Origin: Buddleja alternifolia
Taxonomy: Eukaryota > Streptophyta > Magnoliopsida > Lamiales > Scrophulariaceae
Direction: 5' to 3'
DNA: 64,000 nucleotides
NCBI GenBank assembly: GCA_019426215.1
Contig: CM033405.1
Span: 31,092,199 to 31,156,198, forward strand
Shown: piece by piece, positions 11,539 through 23,565 of the stretch
Position numbering within the stretch: position 1 is the stretch's first letter
Layout of the letters: each line of letters opens with the position of its first letter
The notes under the pieces: model-generated
Databases searched by the model: none
What the model saw: only the letters and a program-made list of their open reading frames with translations
Told to the model about the DNA's origin: nothing
Made by a program: the position numbers and the translations under genes

Positions 11539-12431
11539 TGCGTATCAATATGTGTCGTGGACAATTTCCCAATAGTAGCATGGACGCCTATAAAGTTATA
11601 ATTGAAAAACAACAAGTTTTTTGACTAAATGCAAGGAATTAATGTGTGACCCCGAGCGCTTATATAAACAAGCTGTGGTAAGTTTAATATCTTTTTAGCA
11701 AATAATTTATGTGCGAGCACTTCTTTAAATTAGTCCTGTATTTTGTTTCTTACAATTTTCTTTAATTCTTTTAGGTCAACTATTTCAATGAAGAAAGAAG
11801 TGAGTCATCAATTAGGTGTCTTGACAAAGCTTGTACACTAGGGCACAACGGGGCTATGTATGCTAAATGCATTAGCATGCTCTTTAGTGATGACAATGAG
11901 ATAAAAAAAAAAGGTGTGAAGTTATTGAGCAATATGAAGTAAAATAGGTGTTTAAGGAGAGAACTGAAAGGGAGTCGCGATAAATTGATTGAAACACTTA
12001 ATTGGATTTGGTTGACAAATCCACGCCTGAGACATCGTCCCAAACATTGTACGGTGCAAGATGATCATAAGAGGAAAAAGAGTTGGTCAGGCGATGATGA
12101 AAAAGAAGGCATACATTTTCCTTTTTAAGTTTTTAGTATACATGTAATTCGACAATATTGAGTCTGTTCTGGAGATTTCTTGCCCTTTTTCTTTCTTATA
12201 AGACATGCTCTTTTTAGAATGCAAGTATAATAAAGTATTTTTTTTGCACTTATATCATATAAATGATCAGTTTGACTACTTGCAACTTTGCAAGTTTATA
12301 CTTAGTTGTTGCCCTTTACTATTTGCAAAAATATCTATTTCATGCAGGAAGGATCTTTTAATCCTTAGCTGATCAGTGAGTGTAATTAGAGCTCTTAAAA
12401 ACACAGTTAGTATAAAAAACATGTAAGATAT

Positions 12432-13525
12432 GCATTAGTTCATATACATAATACATATAGATATAACTTATTTTTCTTTGAAAAAAATTGAATTAAATGA
12501 ACATACTCATCTTTTAAATTAATATAACAATAATTTATTATATGTACATATAGCCTAATATTCTATTTATAAAGAATTTCTTTAAAGATCATAAATAATA
12601 ATATTCCTTTAGAAATTTAGAAACTAAATTTTCACAAGATATTGTATTTTTTTAATAATGTTATATGATTAAAAGTTTGAATAATTTATGAAGAAATATA
12701 CTATAAGGTTTAATTAGTGATTATAACAACACTGTGCTATAAATGCATACCAAGCAACATATATGCAAATTAGTCTGATCTGCTTAATTTATAAATTATA
12801 AGTGATAAAATATAATGTATATATATAGAAGAGCCCATATTTTGATGAATTATTCATATTCAAAATATATAGATAGAAGCTCTAGTGACTGAGCTCTAAA
12901 TAACATAAGCAGAAAACAACCTGTCACACCCCGGGTTCACGAGCCCGTTGGACCAGAGAAATCCCATCGAACCCACTGAGCGTAACCTTGAGTTGGGCAT
13001 TTGAACTACAGTCCAAAATGAATATCCATTGTTACACTTGAATCCTAAGGTTCTCTTTATAAACTATTTCATTTTCCTCTTTTTTCCCGATGTGGGATCA
13101 TTACAATCACCCCCCCCCCCTTCGAGGAGCGACGTCCTTGTCGCGGCGTGACTCAGTCCAGGATCCGTCGTCAGGACTCTCTAGGCTACCACTGGATTTG
13201 CCTCGGACTATTCTTCATAGCGGATCCGAGAACCTCGGGCTACTTCATAGCGGATACCGAGATTTCACGTTGTAGCACTGAACTCCCAATTCCCGCTGAC
13301 GAGCTGCTCTAATACCATTTGTCATTCCCCGGGCTCACGAGCCCGTTGGACCAGAGAAATCCCATCGAACCCACTGAGCGTAACCTTGAGTTGGGCATTT
13401 GAACCACGACCCAAAATGGATATCCATTGTTACACTTAAATCCTAGGGTTCTCTTTATAAACTATTTCATTTTCCTCTTTTTTCCCGATGTGGGATCATT
13501 ACACAACCACCGAACGAAACTCATT
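12432..13525. repeat. Tandem copy 0 of the H+-ATPase 3' flank (no coding part)
   Basis: 12432-12921 plus 13504-13525 match the sequence downstream of the ATPase genes: 12820-12921 corresponds to 26387-26513 (a short tail duplication aside) and to 35400-35520, and 12432-12780 corresponds to 13526-13902. It includes the marker gctctagtgactgagctcta found in all three flanks. It is interrupted by TRIM-1. It ends abruptly at 13525, where copy A begins, which is a tandem duplication breakpoint. No ATPase exon is present. Confidence 0.85.
12922..13503 (-). mobile_element. TRIM-1, miniature LTR retrotransposon
   Basis: Two 184-bp direct repeats (12922-13105 and 13320-13503), TGTCA...TTACA, flank a 214-bp core. 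The target duplication caacc is perfect (12917-12921, 13504-13508). On the minus strand the primer-binding site TGGTATTAGAGC lies two bases after the LTR, and a poly-G polypurine tract with TGAT precedes the other LTR. There is no coding sequence. Size and structure fit terminal-repeat retrotransposons in miniature. Related copies are at 52222 and 58239. Confidence 0.92.
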
Positions 13526-13902
13526 ATATACATAATACATATAGATATAACTTATTTTTCTTTGAAAAAAATTGAATTAAATGAACATACTCATATTTTA
13601 AATTAATATAACAATAACGTATTATATGTGCATATAGCCTAATATTCTATTTATAAAGAATTTCTTTAAAGATCATAACTAATAATATTCCTTTAGAAAT
13701 TTAGAAACTGAATTTTCACAAGATATTGTATATTTTTTTTAATAATGTTATATGATTAAAAGTTTGAATAATTTATGAAGAAATATACTATAAGGTTTAA
13801 TTAGTGATTATAACAACATTGTGCTATAAATGAATACCAAGCAACATATATGCAAATTAGTCTGATCTACTTAATTTATAAATTATAAGTGATAAAATTT
13901 AA
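13526..13902. repeat. Tandem copy A of the H+-ATPase 3' flank, outer part
   Basis: Nearly identical to 12440-12815. It stops at the Helitron start at 13903 and resumes at 26387, immediately continuing the order seen in copy 0. This places the ATPase pseudogene at 26702-31439 downstream of it in the same duplicated unit. Confidence 0.88.
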
Positions 13903-13903
13903 T

Positions 13904-15231
13904 CTATACTATTATATATTTGAAGGGGGTGTTTCACTAATTTTGACTCAATTGAACTCAATACTAATTTTCTAGAATTTTGAGTTTTATTAAGTGTGAA
14001 AAGATTATCATTGGTTGACTAGATTTTTGAAAATTTGAATTGAGATTAATTGGTATGGAAATATAAAGACACTTAATTGGTAATCAAAGTGAATTATGCA
14101 TGAAAGAAAAGGAAACTAATGTATTCTCCCCATCTCTCTAAACTCTAGCCTTATTTTTTCCTCTATTTTCCTCCGCCGACGATGGCTAGGTGAAACAGTC
14201 GTTTACTTCACCACTATTACCACCACTATCAGGTTGTGTTGGAGCACCCTTCTTCAAGTTATACATCATATCTTCAAATTTGACGAAATGAATATAGATC
14301 TAATGAGACAGAGACAGATCTAACGAGATGAAGACGGATGATACATAAGTTTTTATATAGTGTTTTAGATATTTTGTTTAGTATTTTACTTTTTCTCTCG
14401 TATGAGAGTTTGCTTTCTTTCTCGAATGAGAATTTTATCTCTCCTTGAACAGGAGTTACACAAAAAATTTCTTGTGTTTGTTTGTGAGTTCTTAAGATTT
14501 GTTATCTTCAAGAACTTGATAGTTGGTGTTTCAGATGTTCTTACTACATCATTTGAGTCAATATGAATTGTATTGTTCCAGGCGTTATAAACTCACGATT
14601 GAATGATATATAAAACCGATTTTTCTTTAAAAAAAAAACTAATGTATTATGCGTAGGAGTCTAGATTGTACTTCTTATTATCAAATGCTTTGTGGTTTAC
14701 TTATTATTAATTTCCCTTTAATCATCAATATGGATCCTATAGATTTAATTTTTTCTCCTTATTTTATTATTCATATGAATTAGAAAAAAAACTCAAACAC
14801 AATGGACTAATTGATTGATTTTTGATTTTGGAAATCAAATTTCCGTATTTAATTGGATTAGCTTGATAAATGAGGAATAACTAAATAAAATAGAATGATT
14901 TTGATTTGGATACTTAAATTATGCCTCGAGGTTAGCTTAGCATTAGTTGGACTCAATTTAAAAACTTCAATCATGCCAAAAAAGTTATGATTCATTAAGG
15001 AAAAAACTATTTATTTAATTTAACGGAAGCAAAACAAATCTATTTATACATCTTTGTCACTTTCACAACTTTAGTTGTATTCTAGCTCTTCTCCCAGGGA
15101 TGTGGATGAGGTATGTAATTAAACAGATTATCTAAGCAATCCACCAATCAGCCATTTCTCTTTATCTTCTTTCGTAGTTTTTGATTTTTTTTTATTATTA
15201 ATGTTACTATTCTTTATTTCAATATAATATA
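13904..15231. other. Helitron-1 body, left part
   Basis: About 1.3 kb of AT-rich DNA from the Helitron start to the Copia LTR. I see no gene. A small C/G-richer patch near 14165-14240 (cctccgccgacgatggc) might be a captured exon fragment, but no frame of length supports it. Confidence 0.5.
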
Positions 15232-15960
15232 TGTTGGAAATCGGATGTAAATAAAGTACGTGTGACGTACTTACGGTAACAAATTCGAACAACACGTGTG
15301 CATTTCGAATTTCTCTAATCCGAGTTCGGACGAATGAGAAATTAAATGCTGAAGTTGTGGTTTGATATTTGTGGGTTTACCGTGAATTTTTTTTGATCCA
15401 ACTATCTAAAACAATAAGGAGTTAAAGATACTACTTATTACGATCGATGGTCACGATCGTACGAGCTATATTTTTAACACACATGTGATTGATCGTATTT
15501 ATGACGGACAAAACCGTTACGACCGTTACATGTGAGTCATTAAATTGGATTTAATGACATTTATGTGAGTCATTAAATTGCAATTAATGACTCTTATGGC
15601 CACTCATGTTTCTAACACCTATATAAACCCCACTTGGACGTTTATTCTTGGAAAGAGTGAATAACAATTCCTCTTCATCCATGTTCATTCTTTGAGTTTT
15701 GTTATTCCGAGAATAATGAAATCGAGAATTGAATTATGTTGTTATTGAGAGTTCGAAACAGGGTTTCGTTCGTGGGTCTCGATTTTGAAGTGATTCAATC
15801 CCAAGAAGAATCGTTGTATCTTGGGACACAAATTGCACGAACCCGTACCACCAATAGCAGGACTATAGCGGAGCAATATTGTGTTAAGGATAGAAAGTCC
15901 AACTCTCGCCTCGATTCAGATTTTGCATATTCATTTTATCACAGGCAAATTTAACCAACA
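15232..15960 (+). repeat. Copia 5' LTR
   Basis: 729 bp, TGTTGG...CCAACA. A TATA-like box (ctatataaacccc, about 15620-15632) precedes the likely transcript start. The inverted motif tacgatcgatggtcacgatcgta lies in the U3 half, and GAGTCATTAAATT is repeated twice (15533, 15566). Confidence 0.9.
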
Positions 15961-18386
15961 AACTTAACACAATATTCATATGTAATTTTATTTGAGGAAA
16001 ATAGATTGCAAAATCTGAAAAATTTATTTGGAATAAAATTTTAATTAAATCGATATTTCGGAAAATCGATTTTAAGTGCCAGAGAAATCTGAAATTTTTG
16101 GAAAAATGCGAAATTGGTGATTTCAAATCACTATAATTGGGGCTAAAACAAAAATTTGAAATTTTGTTTGGGCAAGAGAAATCTGGAAATTAAATTTCTG
16201 GAATCGGAAAGGTTTGATTCGGCGACGTTTCGTAACAGGAGTCGAGCTGTAATTTTCGAAACTGAGAGCTTGGAAATCGCCGGATTTCGTTAAATTGCAG
16301 AAAACGTCCGGATTACGCGACGGTGGCGTTGGACGCCACACTGAGTTTCGCCGAAGATCGGCTGGTTGAATCGCCGCTGCTCGTTGCTATAGCGGGGCGA
16401 TATCGGGATTTTTAGATCCGGTGAAACTGATCCCAAATCTGCTCGGAGCAGGTTGATTTTTCTGGAAATTCGCGTGGGTCTTCTTCTGGGAAGAAACCAT
16501 CGCCGGAAAACCTTCGGGATTTGCGCTGTTGGAGATGACAGTCTGAATCCGCGAAAAACAGACGCCGGGCGTTGTTTGATGCGGCTGAAAATCAAAGCCG
16601 ATTTGCATCGATCGCTGACACTGAATCGCGATGAAATCGATCGCGGAATTGCCGGATCTAATCGCCTTGGTGGTGGCGCGAAAGGCGTCGCTTGGAGTGA
16701 AGCCGAAGGTCACCGAAAACAGCCATGGAAGGCGTTGATGTTGCTGGCTGAAAACAGCTCTGAAACATCGTCGAAATCGGACTGAAATCGCCGAAGAATT
16801 TGCAGACCCGATCTGAAATTCCAAAGGCCGGGACTTCAGCTGCTGAAATCGTCGGTGATTTCGCGAAGGCCGTCGAAATCGCCGGAAAAGCAAGACAATT
16901 GCTGTTTAAATTCGGATTTGCAGATCGGGTTTTTCTATTTCAAAAACTGATTTTACAAATCGAATTTGTGGCGCGATAAGACGACGAAGTGGGTCGCCGA
17001 GGGCGAGGCCATTGACGCCGGCTGAAATCGCGGAGGTCGTCGGCAAACTCCATGAATTTGGCCGCTGTTGACTGTGCATCTTGAAGGTTGAAGATGAATG
17101 CTGTTAATTGCTGGGCAACAACTTGGGTGGTGGCCCAATACATATTAAATGTTGTATTGTGCTCGGCCAAATGCATTCAATTCCCTTAGTGAACTATCAA
17201 TATATTAAATATTCTTTATTGAGTGCACTACATGAATAATTTCCCTTTATCAGATTTATTAATGTGTTGGGCTTGGCCAACAAGGAATTATTTTAGATTG
17301 TAGCTGGGCTTGGCCCAGAGTACTAATATATTGAGGTGGACTTGGCCCAGCGTATTTAGATGCATGATGGACTTGGTCCAGTGCTAGATAAATTATACCC
17401 AGCAAAGTGTTGGGTTTGTATATTGGGCTTGGTCCAATAACACCTATTATAAATTAAATTGGGTTGGATCCAACATATTTAAATGGGCTTGGGCCAAGGG
17501 ATATTAGTTGAATTAAATTGGGTTGGACCCAATTGACTAAATTAAATGGGATTTAATTTGTAATAAGTTAAATTGGATTTAATTTATTTTAAATTAAATT
17601 GAAGTTGATTTGGTAATTGATTAAATTGGATTTAATCATTGGATTGTTAGCCCATGAAAATTAAATTGGATTTAATTTCATTAGACTTGGTCTTCTCATG
17701 GGAAATTAAATTGGATTTAGTTTCAATTTGATTTAATTGGATTTAATCTTTTCCAAGAAATTAAATTAGATTTAATGGAATTAGATTTAATCTTGTCATG
17801 GAAATTAAATTGGATTTAATTTTATTTTGATTAAATTAGTTTTAATCTTTTCATGGAAATTAAATTGGATTTAATTTCATTTTGATTAAATTGGATTTAA
17901 TCATCATATCAAATTTAAATTGGATTTAATTTTGTTGTAATCATTTTGGGTTTGATAATTAAATAGATTAGATTTATTTTAATATGACCAAAATGATGGC
18001 GCTTGGAACGCTGTTGCTCATCGGGGATAGCAACGTTAGATGTCACAAATCGCATCGCCAGAAGTTGTTGGTATTATTTATCCTAAAAATAATCTCAAGG
18101 AGATAAGGGGATTTAATCAATTCTGGTGTATCGCAGAATTGTGGGGGAGGGAGGCGATCCTCTCAGCGAACTATATTTTCAAAAAATAGTCATTGTTAGT
18201 TATAGTTGTAGTGTTATATTGTGCTACTAAATTCGTCTAGTTAATTCTGTCGAGGAGATTGGGTTTTAAGCGCGACCGTTGTGACGCCTCTAATCTTTCC
18301 TGGGAATTAAATCTAGTGTGGTTTTCTAGTACAATGTTCACTCTCTATTTCTATATTTGGTGGAATATGACTCTGAGTTCCACAAC
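15961..18386. other. Unexplained 2.4-kb segment between Copia 5' LTR and primer-binding-like site
   Basis: 15961-17180 is less AT-rich with many TTTCGCCGG-like words and minus-strand open frames up to 168 codons (16387-16893) that match no family I know. 17260-17500 repeats GGGCTTGGCCCA/GGACTTGGTCCA words. 17500-17960 is built of TTAAATTGGATTTAAT units. 18000-18386 is mixed sequence ending ttccacaaca before the site at 18389. It could be an extended leader of a non-autonomous element or an older insertion. Confidence 0.5.
17500..17960. repeat. Low-complexity ATTAAATTGGATTTAATT array
   Basis: About 20 imperfect copies of ttaaattggatttaat, spaced by short variants such as ttcatggaa or tcttttca. 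The unit is nearly palindromic, so the array can fold on itself. Confidence 0.75.
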
Positions 18387-18388
18387 AA

Positions 18389-18404
18389 GTGGTATTAGAG
18401 GTCG
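18389..18404 (+). other. Primer-binding-site-like sequence
   Basis: agtggtattagaggtc resembles the initiator-tRNA primer site TGGTATCAGAGC with two changes, and it follows ccacaaca, the usual look of an LTR end. Copia pol fragments begin downstream. It is 2.4 kb away from the LTR it should touch. Confidence 0.5.
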
Positions 18405-20950
18405 GGTATTCTGAGTATGCTCTGTGGTTGCAGTTTAATCTGATCTTCCACATCAGAAAAGTTTTCCTGGGATATTTGACTTTGAAAATGTGGAGGTTTT
18501 GGAATACCGAAAATCCAAACAAATCAAGAAATGGTCAAGGACCGTTGAATGCATATTGGATATGCACTTCATAGCGTATCTCGTACATAAAGTCAGAAAA
18601 TTCTGATATTCATGAAGGCAAATCATGGAATATAGAATCACTGTCTTTTTCGAGGATACAATGATGCTAACTGGATATCTGACACAAACGACTCTAAGTC
18701 CACGAGTGGTTCTGTTTTACCATCGGTGGAGGAGTAGTGTCATTGAAATCATCTAAATGAACTTGTATAGATCATGTCAGAATTCATAGCTTTAGATAAA
18801 GTTGATGGAAAAGCTGAGTGACTACACAATATTTAGAAGAGAACCTAGGAACCCAGGTTGGAATCTTGGACGTATAAGGGTAAAAAAACCAGGTTTTAAC
18901 CAAGTTCCAAACCTAGTTCCAACCCAAGTGCACATCTTACACTCCGGCTGATGAGCGGATGATGTTTATGGAAAACTTGATCACGTCACTTGTGGTTGGA
19001 ATAGGTAAAGTGGTGTTGTGCATAAACTTGGACGTCGTCACTTTAAACTATACAGTTGTTGAGTGAGATCAGTCCTACTGTTTGTGGCACATATTCTCTG
19101 AAGAGAGAAACATCTAGACGACGTGGTGTACGAGGTACACAACTTGATCAATAATACGAAGGATTTGACCATTGGAGTAAAATCGAGAAAGTCGATCAAA
19201 CATCCGATGGTGCATCGTTCAAAGAATTTGATGCAAGTGTGGTAGTATTCACCATGGTCTAATGATATTTCCGAACGCCAAAATCATACTCTAAAGAAGA
19301 TAATGATGCGTTGGATAAATTCAGAATTGTGGGGGACGTGGTCCTAGATAACTACATTCTGAACGAAGGTCCCACATAGTAGTAAGAGTAAGAATCTGCC
19401 TGAAAGATGGCAAGATTTCCTATAGTTATGTACAAATGTGGGGGCTGTGGGTTAAGGTAAAAACACCCAAACCTTAACAAGGTTACAAGGCGTACTTGGT
19501 AGCCGAAGAGAACCTTCAAATGGTAGACCTTGATTTCGTCTTTTCATGTTTTCGGGAATGGGAATTAAATCCATAAAATATTCATTGTTGTTGCTACTTT
19601 GCATAACCATGAGATATTGCAAATGGATATAAAGATTGCGTTCCTTAAACAAAGGATTAGATGAGGAAGTTCACATGGAACTAACCGAGGGGTATGTTGA
19701 GTCGGTATACGGACTCGAACATAGCTCCAAAGTAGTGGCATGAAAGGTTTGACAAAATATTATGTTATCAAACGACTTCATAATCAACGAGCATGATACA
19801 TGTGGTTTTTAACAAAACACATAGCTTATAGTATGAGATTTCACTGAGGTTCAAAGCCAAAAGCTACCTTTTCTGGTGTGAAAGTTTGATATGTTGATTG
19901 TGTAAGTAATCATGACTACTGAAAGGATGTTGAAGAAGGATTTCGACATAAATGATATGGGTCAAGTAGACGTCATATTAGAAATTAAGATTTCTAACAC
20001 GGTCAAAAGACTTGTCTTACTAAGACTGTAATTGGAAAATTTAGTTTCCATAACAGTGCTCTTGTAAGAAAGTGACTAAAGACTTGGTTGAGAACCATGG
20101 TGAACCCATATTGCAACATACACATATGCCCAGTTTGATATATTGAGACAATAAGTCAGCAATAGCACGTGCATACAATTGCGACTGTTAGTCAGCAATA
20201 GCAAATGCATATAGTAGCATAAGTAATGGTAAGTCTAGACATGCTTGTCGTAGGCACAATACCATTAAGCAGTTGATCTGTGATGGCATTATCTCCACTG
20301 ATCATGGAGGATAAAGTAGATCCTTTGACAAAAGGATTTCCATAGAGATCAAATAGACTGCCTATCAAGAGGAATGGGATTAAAGACTACAAATTAAGAA
20401 TGGACACAGCGGTAACCCAACCATGTTGACTGGAGATCCCAAGATCGTGGTTCAATGTGACAACTAAGTTGTGAAAATTCAGTGAGGCACTTAAAGAGTT
20501 TAATAACTCTAAACCCATTGCCTAGGATAAAGAAGTGCAACCTGCAAGTTGTAGCAAAAGGTTAAGCCGAGCTTTTAATGATTTCTATACTGTCTAAATG
20601 AAGTGGAGTATGGCAGGATATTCTTAAATAGGAAGTCACCTATGTAAGTGTGAGGTGTAGGCCGCCTCAACATTGTGTAAAATGTAAACACTTATGAATC
20701 CAAGAGGGGGTGCCACGGCCAAAATGGACCCAGCAGTGAGAACGAAATCTGTTCGAGAGACTATGGTGTGAATATCATTGTCTTGGTTTACACAAACGAC
20801 TGAACAATTCAAGACATCGCGTTCATTGGGCAGCCTAGTAAATCCAATGATATTTCGCTAAGAAAGGTTCAAAGCCAAAAGCTACCTCTTCTGATGCTAT
20901 AGTTTTTCACCCGAACTCTCAATGTGTCTGCATCTGGTAATTTCATTCGT
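18400..20950 (+). pseudogene. Copia pol remnants
   Basis: Recognisable pieces in shifting frames: QMDIKIAFLK then DEEVHMELTEGYVE near 19617-19700 (reverse transcriptase), FDKIMLSNDFIINEHDT near 19750-19805, ERMLKKDFDINDMGQVDVIL near 19920-19985, and EDKVDPLTKGFP near 20310-20345 (end of RNase H). Intervening family sequence, including the catalytic YVDD box, is missing or unreadable. A 27-bp word (aggttcaaagccaaaagcta...) occurs at about 19850 and again at 20866. Confidence 0.8.
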
Positions 20951-20959
20951 GTGGGGGAT

Positions 20960-21688
20960 TGTTGGAAATCGGATGTAAATAAAGTACGTGTGACGTACTT
21001 CCGGTAACAAATTCGAACAACACGTGTGCATTTCGAATTTCTCTAATCCGAGTTCGGACGAATGAGAAATTAAATGTTGAAGTTGTGGTTTGATATTTGT
21101 GGGTTTACCGTGAATTTCTTCTTATCCAACTGTGTAAAACAATAAAGAGTTAAAGATACTACTTATTACGATCGATGGTCACGATCGTACGAGCTGTATT
21201 TTTAACACACATGTGATTGGTCGTATTTATGACGGATAAAACTATTACGACGGTTACATGTGAGTCATTAAATTTGATTTAATGACATTTATGTGAGTCA
21301 TTAAATTACATTTAATGACTCTTATGGCCACTCATGTTTCTAACACCTATATAAACCCCCCTTGGATGTTCATTCTTTCCAAGAGCGAATAACAATTCCT
21401 CTTCATCCATGTTCATTCTTTGAGTTTTGTTATTCCGAGAATAATGAAATCGAGAGTTGAATTATGTTGTTATTGAGAGTTCGAAATAGGGTTTCATTCC
21501 TGGGTCTCGATTTTGAAGTGGTTCAATCTCGAGAAGAATCGTTGTATCTTGGGACACAAATTGCACGAACCCGTACCACCAATAGCAGGGCTATAGCGGG
21601 GCAATTTTGTGTTAAGGATAGAGAGTCCAACTCTCGCCTCGATTCAGATTTTGCATATCCATTTTATCACAGTCAAATTTAACCAACA
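20960..21688 (+). repeat. Copia 3' LTR
   Basis: Same length as the 5' LTR and about 95% identical by eye, with the same TATA region (about 21348-21357). It is preceded by the polypurine tract gtgtgggggat. Confidence 0.9.
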
Positions 21689-22860
21689 ATATATGTACTT
21701 ATTTTAACTTAGCAATTTCCTTTTGTTTTTACTTCTTATTTGGTTTTAGAATATTCCATCTTTTATATCAATTTTCTTCTTTTTATTCAATGTTTGGTTA
21801 TTAACATTTTTTTTGTATTTGGTTTTAGAATACTTCATTTCTTATGTCTATTTTTTTCATATTTTTTCTCCATTTGATTCAATGTTTGATTAATAACTTA
21901 TTTACATTTGTTGTTCAATTTTTCTTTGCCATGATAGGAAATAAATTTATTGATCATATTATTTATGCATACTATTTTTCCTTATATACCATCTTCTTGA
22001 ATTTGTATTTTCTTTTTTATAATTATGTTTGTCGTACTATAATTTTTTTGATAAAAGTTCATATATATATATATATATATTTTCCTTGATAAAAATGAAG
22101 ATTAAAACCTTATATGCATCGATTTTTTATTCTAAACTTTCAATTGTTGTGGAAAATGATAAGTCATGAAATATTTGTCATCAATCATCCCGACATGGTA
22201 CAGTTCTACTGAGATGATTTTATTTCGTCTATATTTATATACTGTAATGTCTTCTAATTTATGTTTTTAGTAATTTTTTAGATAATGGAACTAATATGTT
22301 GCATTGCCAACATAATTTCTCCTTTCCCTCCCTTTTATTTTTGGATCAGTCTTTACTACATTTAAAGTCTTTAATATTTCAAGCTTTTGCCAATTTCGTT
22401 TGATTTTCACTAGACCTATAGTTCTGATATTTGCATATGAGCTTTCAAGATTCACTAGCTCTGCATTTGCAATAGATAACATGCGTGATAATATTGATTT
22501 ACTGATGGCACTTCATGTTTTAATTGTCACATTTCACTTTATTTTATATTTGAAACAATACATATTTTTCTTATTGAGCACCTGTTGGTTTTGGTACAAA
22601 AATAAAAGTACTTAACTTTATTTTTTTAATAACATATATTAAAAACTTTATCAATGTTGATCTAATTAACAATGGACTCAATACTGGAAATTGACGGAGA
22701 ATAAGTACAAAATAAGAGATCAAAGGTCAAAGGCTCAAAGTTATTTATGGTTGACTTTTTCCTATTGACAATAGGAATTGATACTAGATAAACCAAGTGG
22801 AATTTATAGAATTCCATTAGCTCATCACGAGTTGAAAAGGCGTGGCTAGGAATCATGTTC
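21689..22860. other. Helitron-1 body, middle part
   Basis: AT-rich, no gene. An imperfect tandem duplication of about 115 bp lies at 21730-21900 (each unit contains atttggttttagaata and attcaatgtttg). An (AT)n run lies at 22061-22081. Confidence 0.55.
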
Positions 22861-23565
22861 CACTACTACAAAAATACACTATTACAGCGCACCTATTACA
22901 GCGGTTCTGGTAAAACCGCTGAACGGAGGTACCTATTACAGCTATTCTAAAGCAAACCGATGTAATAGGGTGGTACCTATTACAGCGGTTCTTGTAAGAA
23001 CCGCTGTAATAGGCAGCAAATATTTTAAAAAATTAAAAAAAAATCGGTACCTATTACAGCAGTTCTTACAAGAACCGACCGCTGTAATAGGCAGCGGACA
23101 AAAAAAAAATTAAAAAAACTGGCCTATTACAGCGGTTTTTATGTGAACCGCTGTAATCGGTGTATCCTATTACAGCGGTTCACATAAGAACCGTTGTAAT
23201 AGGCCAAAACAAAATTTTTTAAAACCCTTTATCTTCCTGCTTCTCTCTCTCACTCTCAAAACTTGAAACCCTTTTAACAGAGAGAAGCTGGAAGATAAGT
23301 TTTTTTCCTCTCTCTCACTCTCAAAACTTCCCTGTTGCCGCCGCTTCCGAACGCCACCAACCCGCCGCCGCCGCCGCCGCCGAACGCCACTTGCACAACT
23401 ATTTTCTCGTACCCTCCGTCTCTCTCTCTCTCTCTCAGTGGGTGTATGTATATTTGTGTATGTGTGGGTGTATGTTTATTTGTGTATGTGTGGGTGTATG
23501 TATATTTGTGTATGTGTTGGGGTATGTATATTTGTGTATGTGTGGGTGTATGTATATGTGGGCGT

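Larger units (their letters stand above)
3595..12128 (+). pseudogene. F-box protein At2g35280-like pseudogene split by nested transposons
   Basis: Three coding pieces join when the insertions are removed. 3595-3649 (after an AG acceptor) encodes LCSWKGFYETEEDTHVY. 11547-11677 continues with YVS, a 1-nt slip, VDNFPIVAW, then another slip and CKELMCDPERLYKQAV, ending at a GT donor. 11775-12128 (AG acceptor) encodes VNYFNEERSE and a Sel1-like repeat (LDKACTLGHNGAMYAKCISM, GVKLLSNMK), with an in-frame stop at 11940-11942 and more frame to 12126. This layout resembles plant F-box proteins of the At2g35280 type, where a short post-F-box region leads into Sel1-like repeats. The F-box itself is not seen. 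Function lost through insertions, frameshifts and a stop. Confidence 0.72.
15232..21688 (+). mobile_element. Ty1/copia LTR element with decayed interior
   Basis: Two 729-bp LTRs (15232-15960 and 20960-21688) start TGTTGG and end CCAACA. The target duplication is atata (15227-15231 and 21689-21693). A polypurine tract (gtgggggat) lies just before the 3' LTR. The interior 18400-20950 holds Copia reverse-transcriptase and RNase H fragments out of frame with large deletions. The LTRs differ at only about 40 positions by eye (roughly 5%). A 2.4-kb GC-variable segment separates the 5' LTR from a primer-binding-like site. Cannot move by itself. Confidence 0.88.

Noticed and set aside
12940..13000. 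Possible 5S rRNA-like stretch in the TRIM LTR (Cassandra type)
   Set aside because: Words such as aatcccatcgaac resemble 5S sequence only over about ten bases and the internal promoter is not present.
16387..16893. 168-codon minus-strand frame in the Copia leader
   Set aside because: High Arg/Ser/Gln composition, no domain and overlapping frames on both strands; likely chance in a less AT-rich segment.
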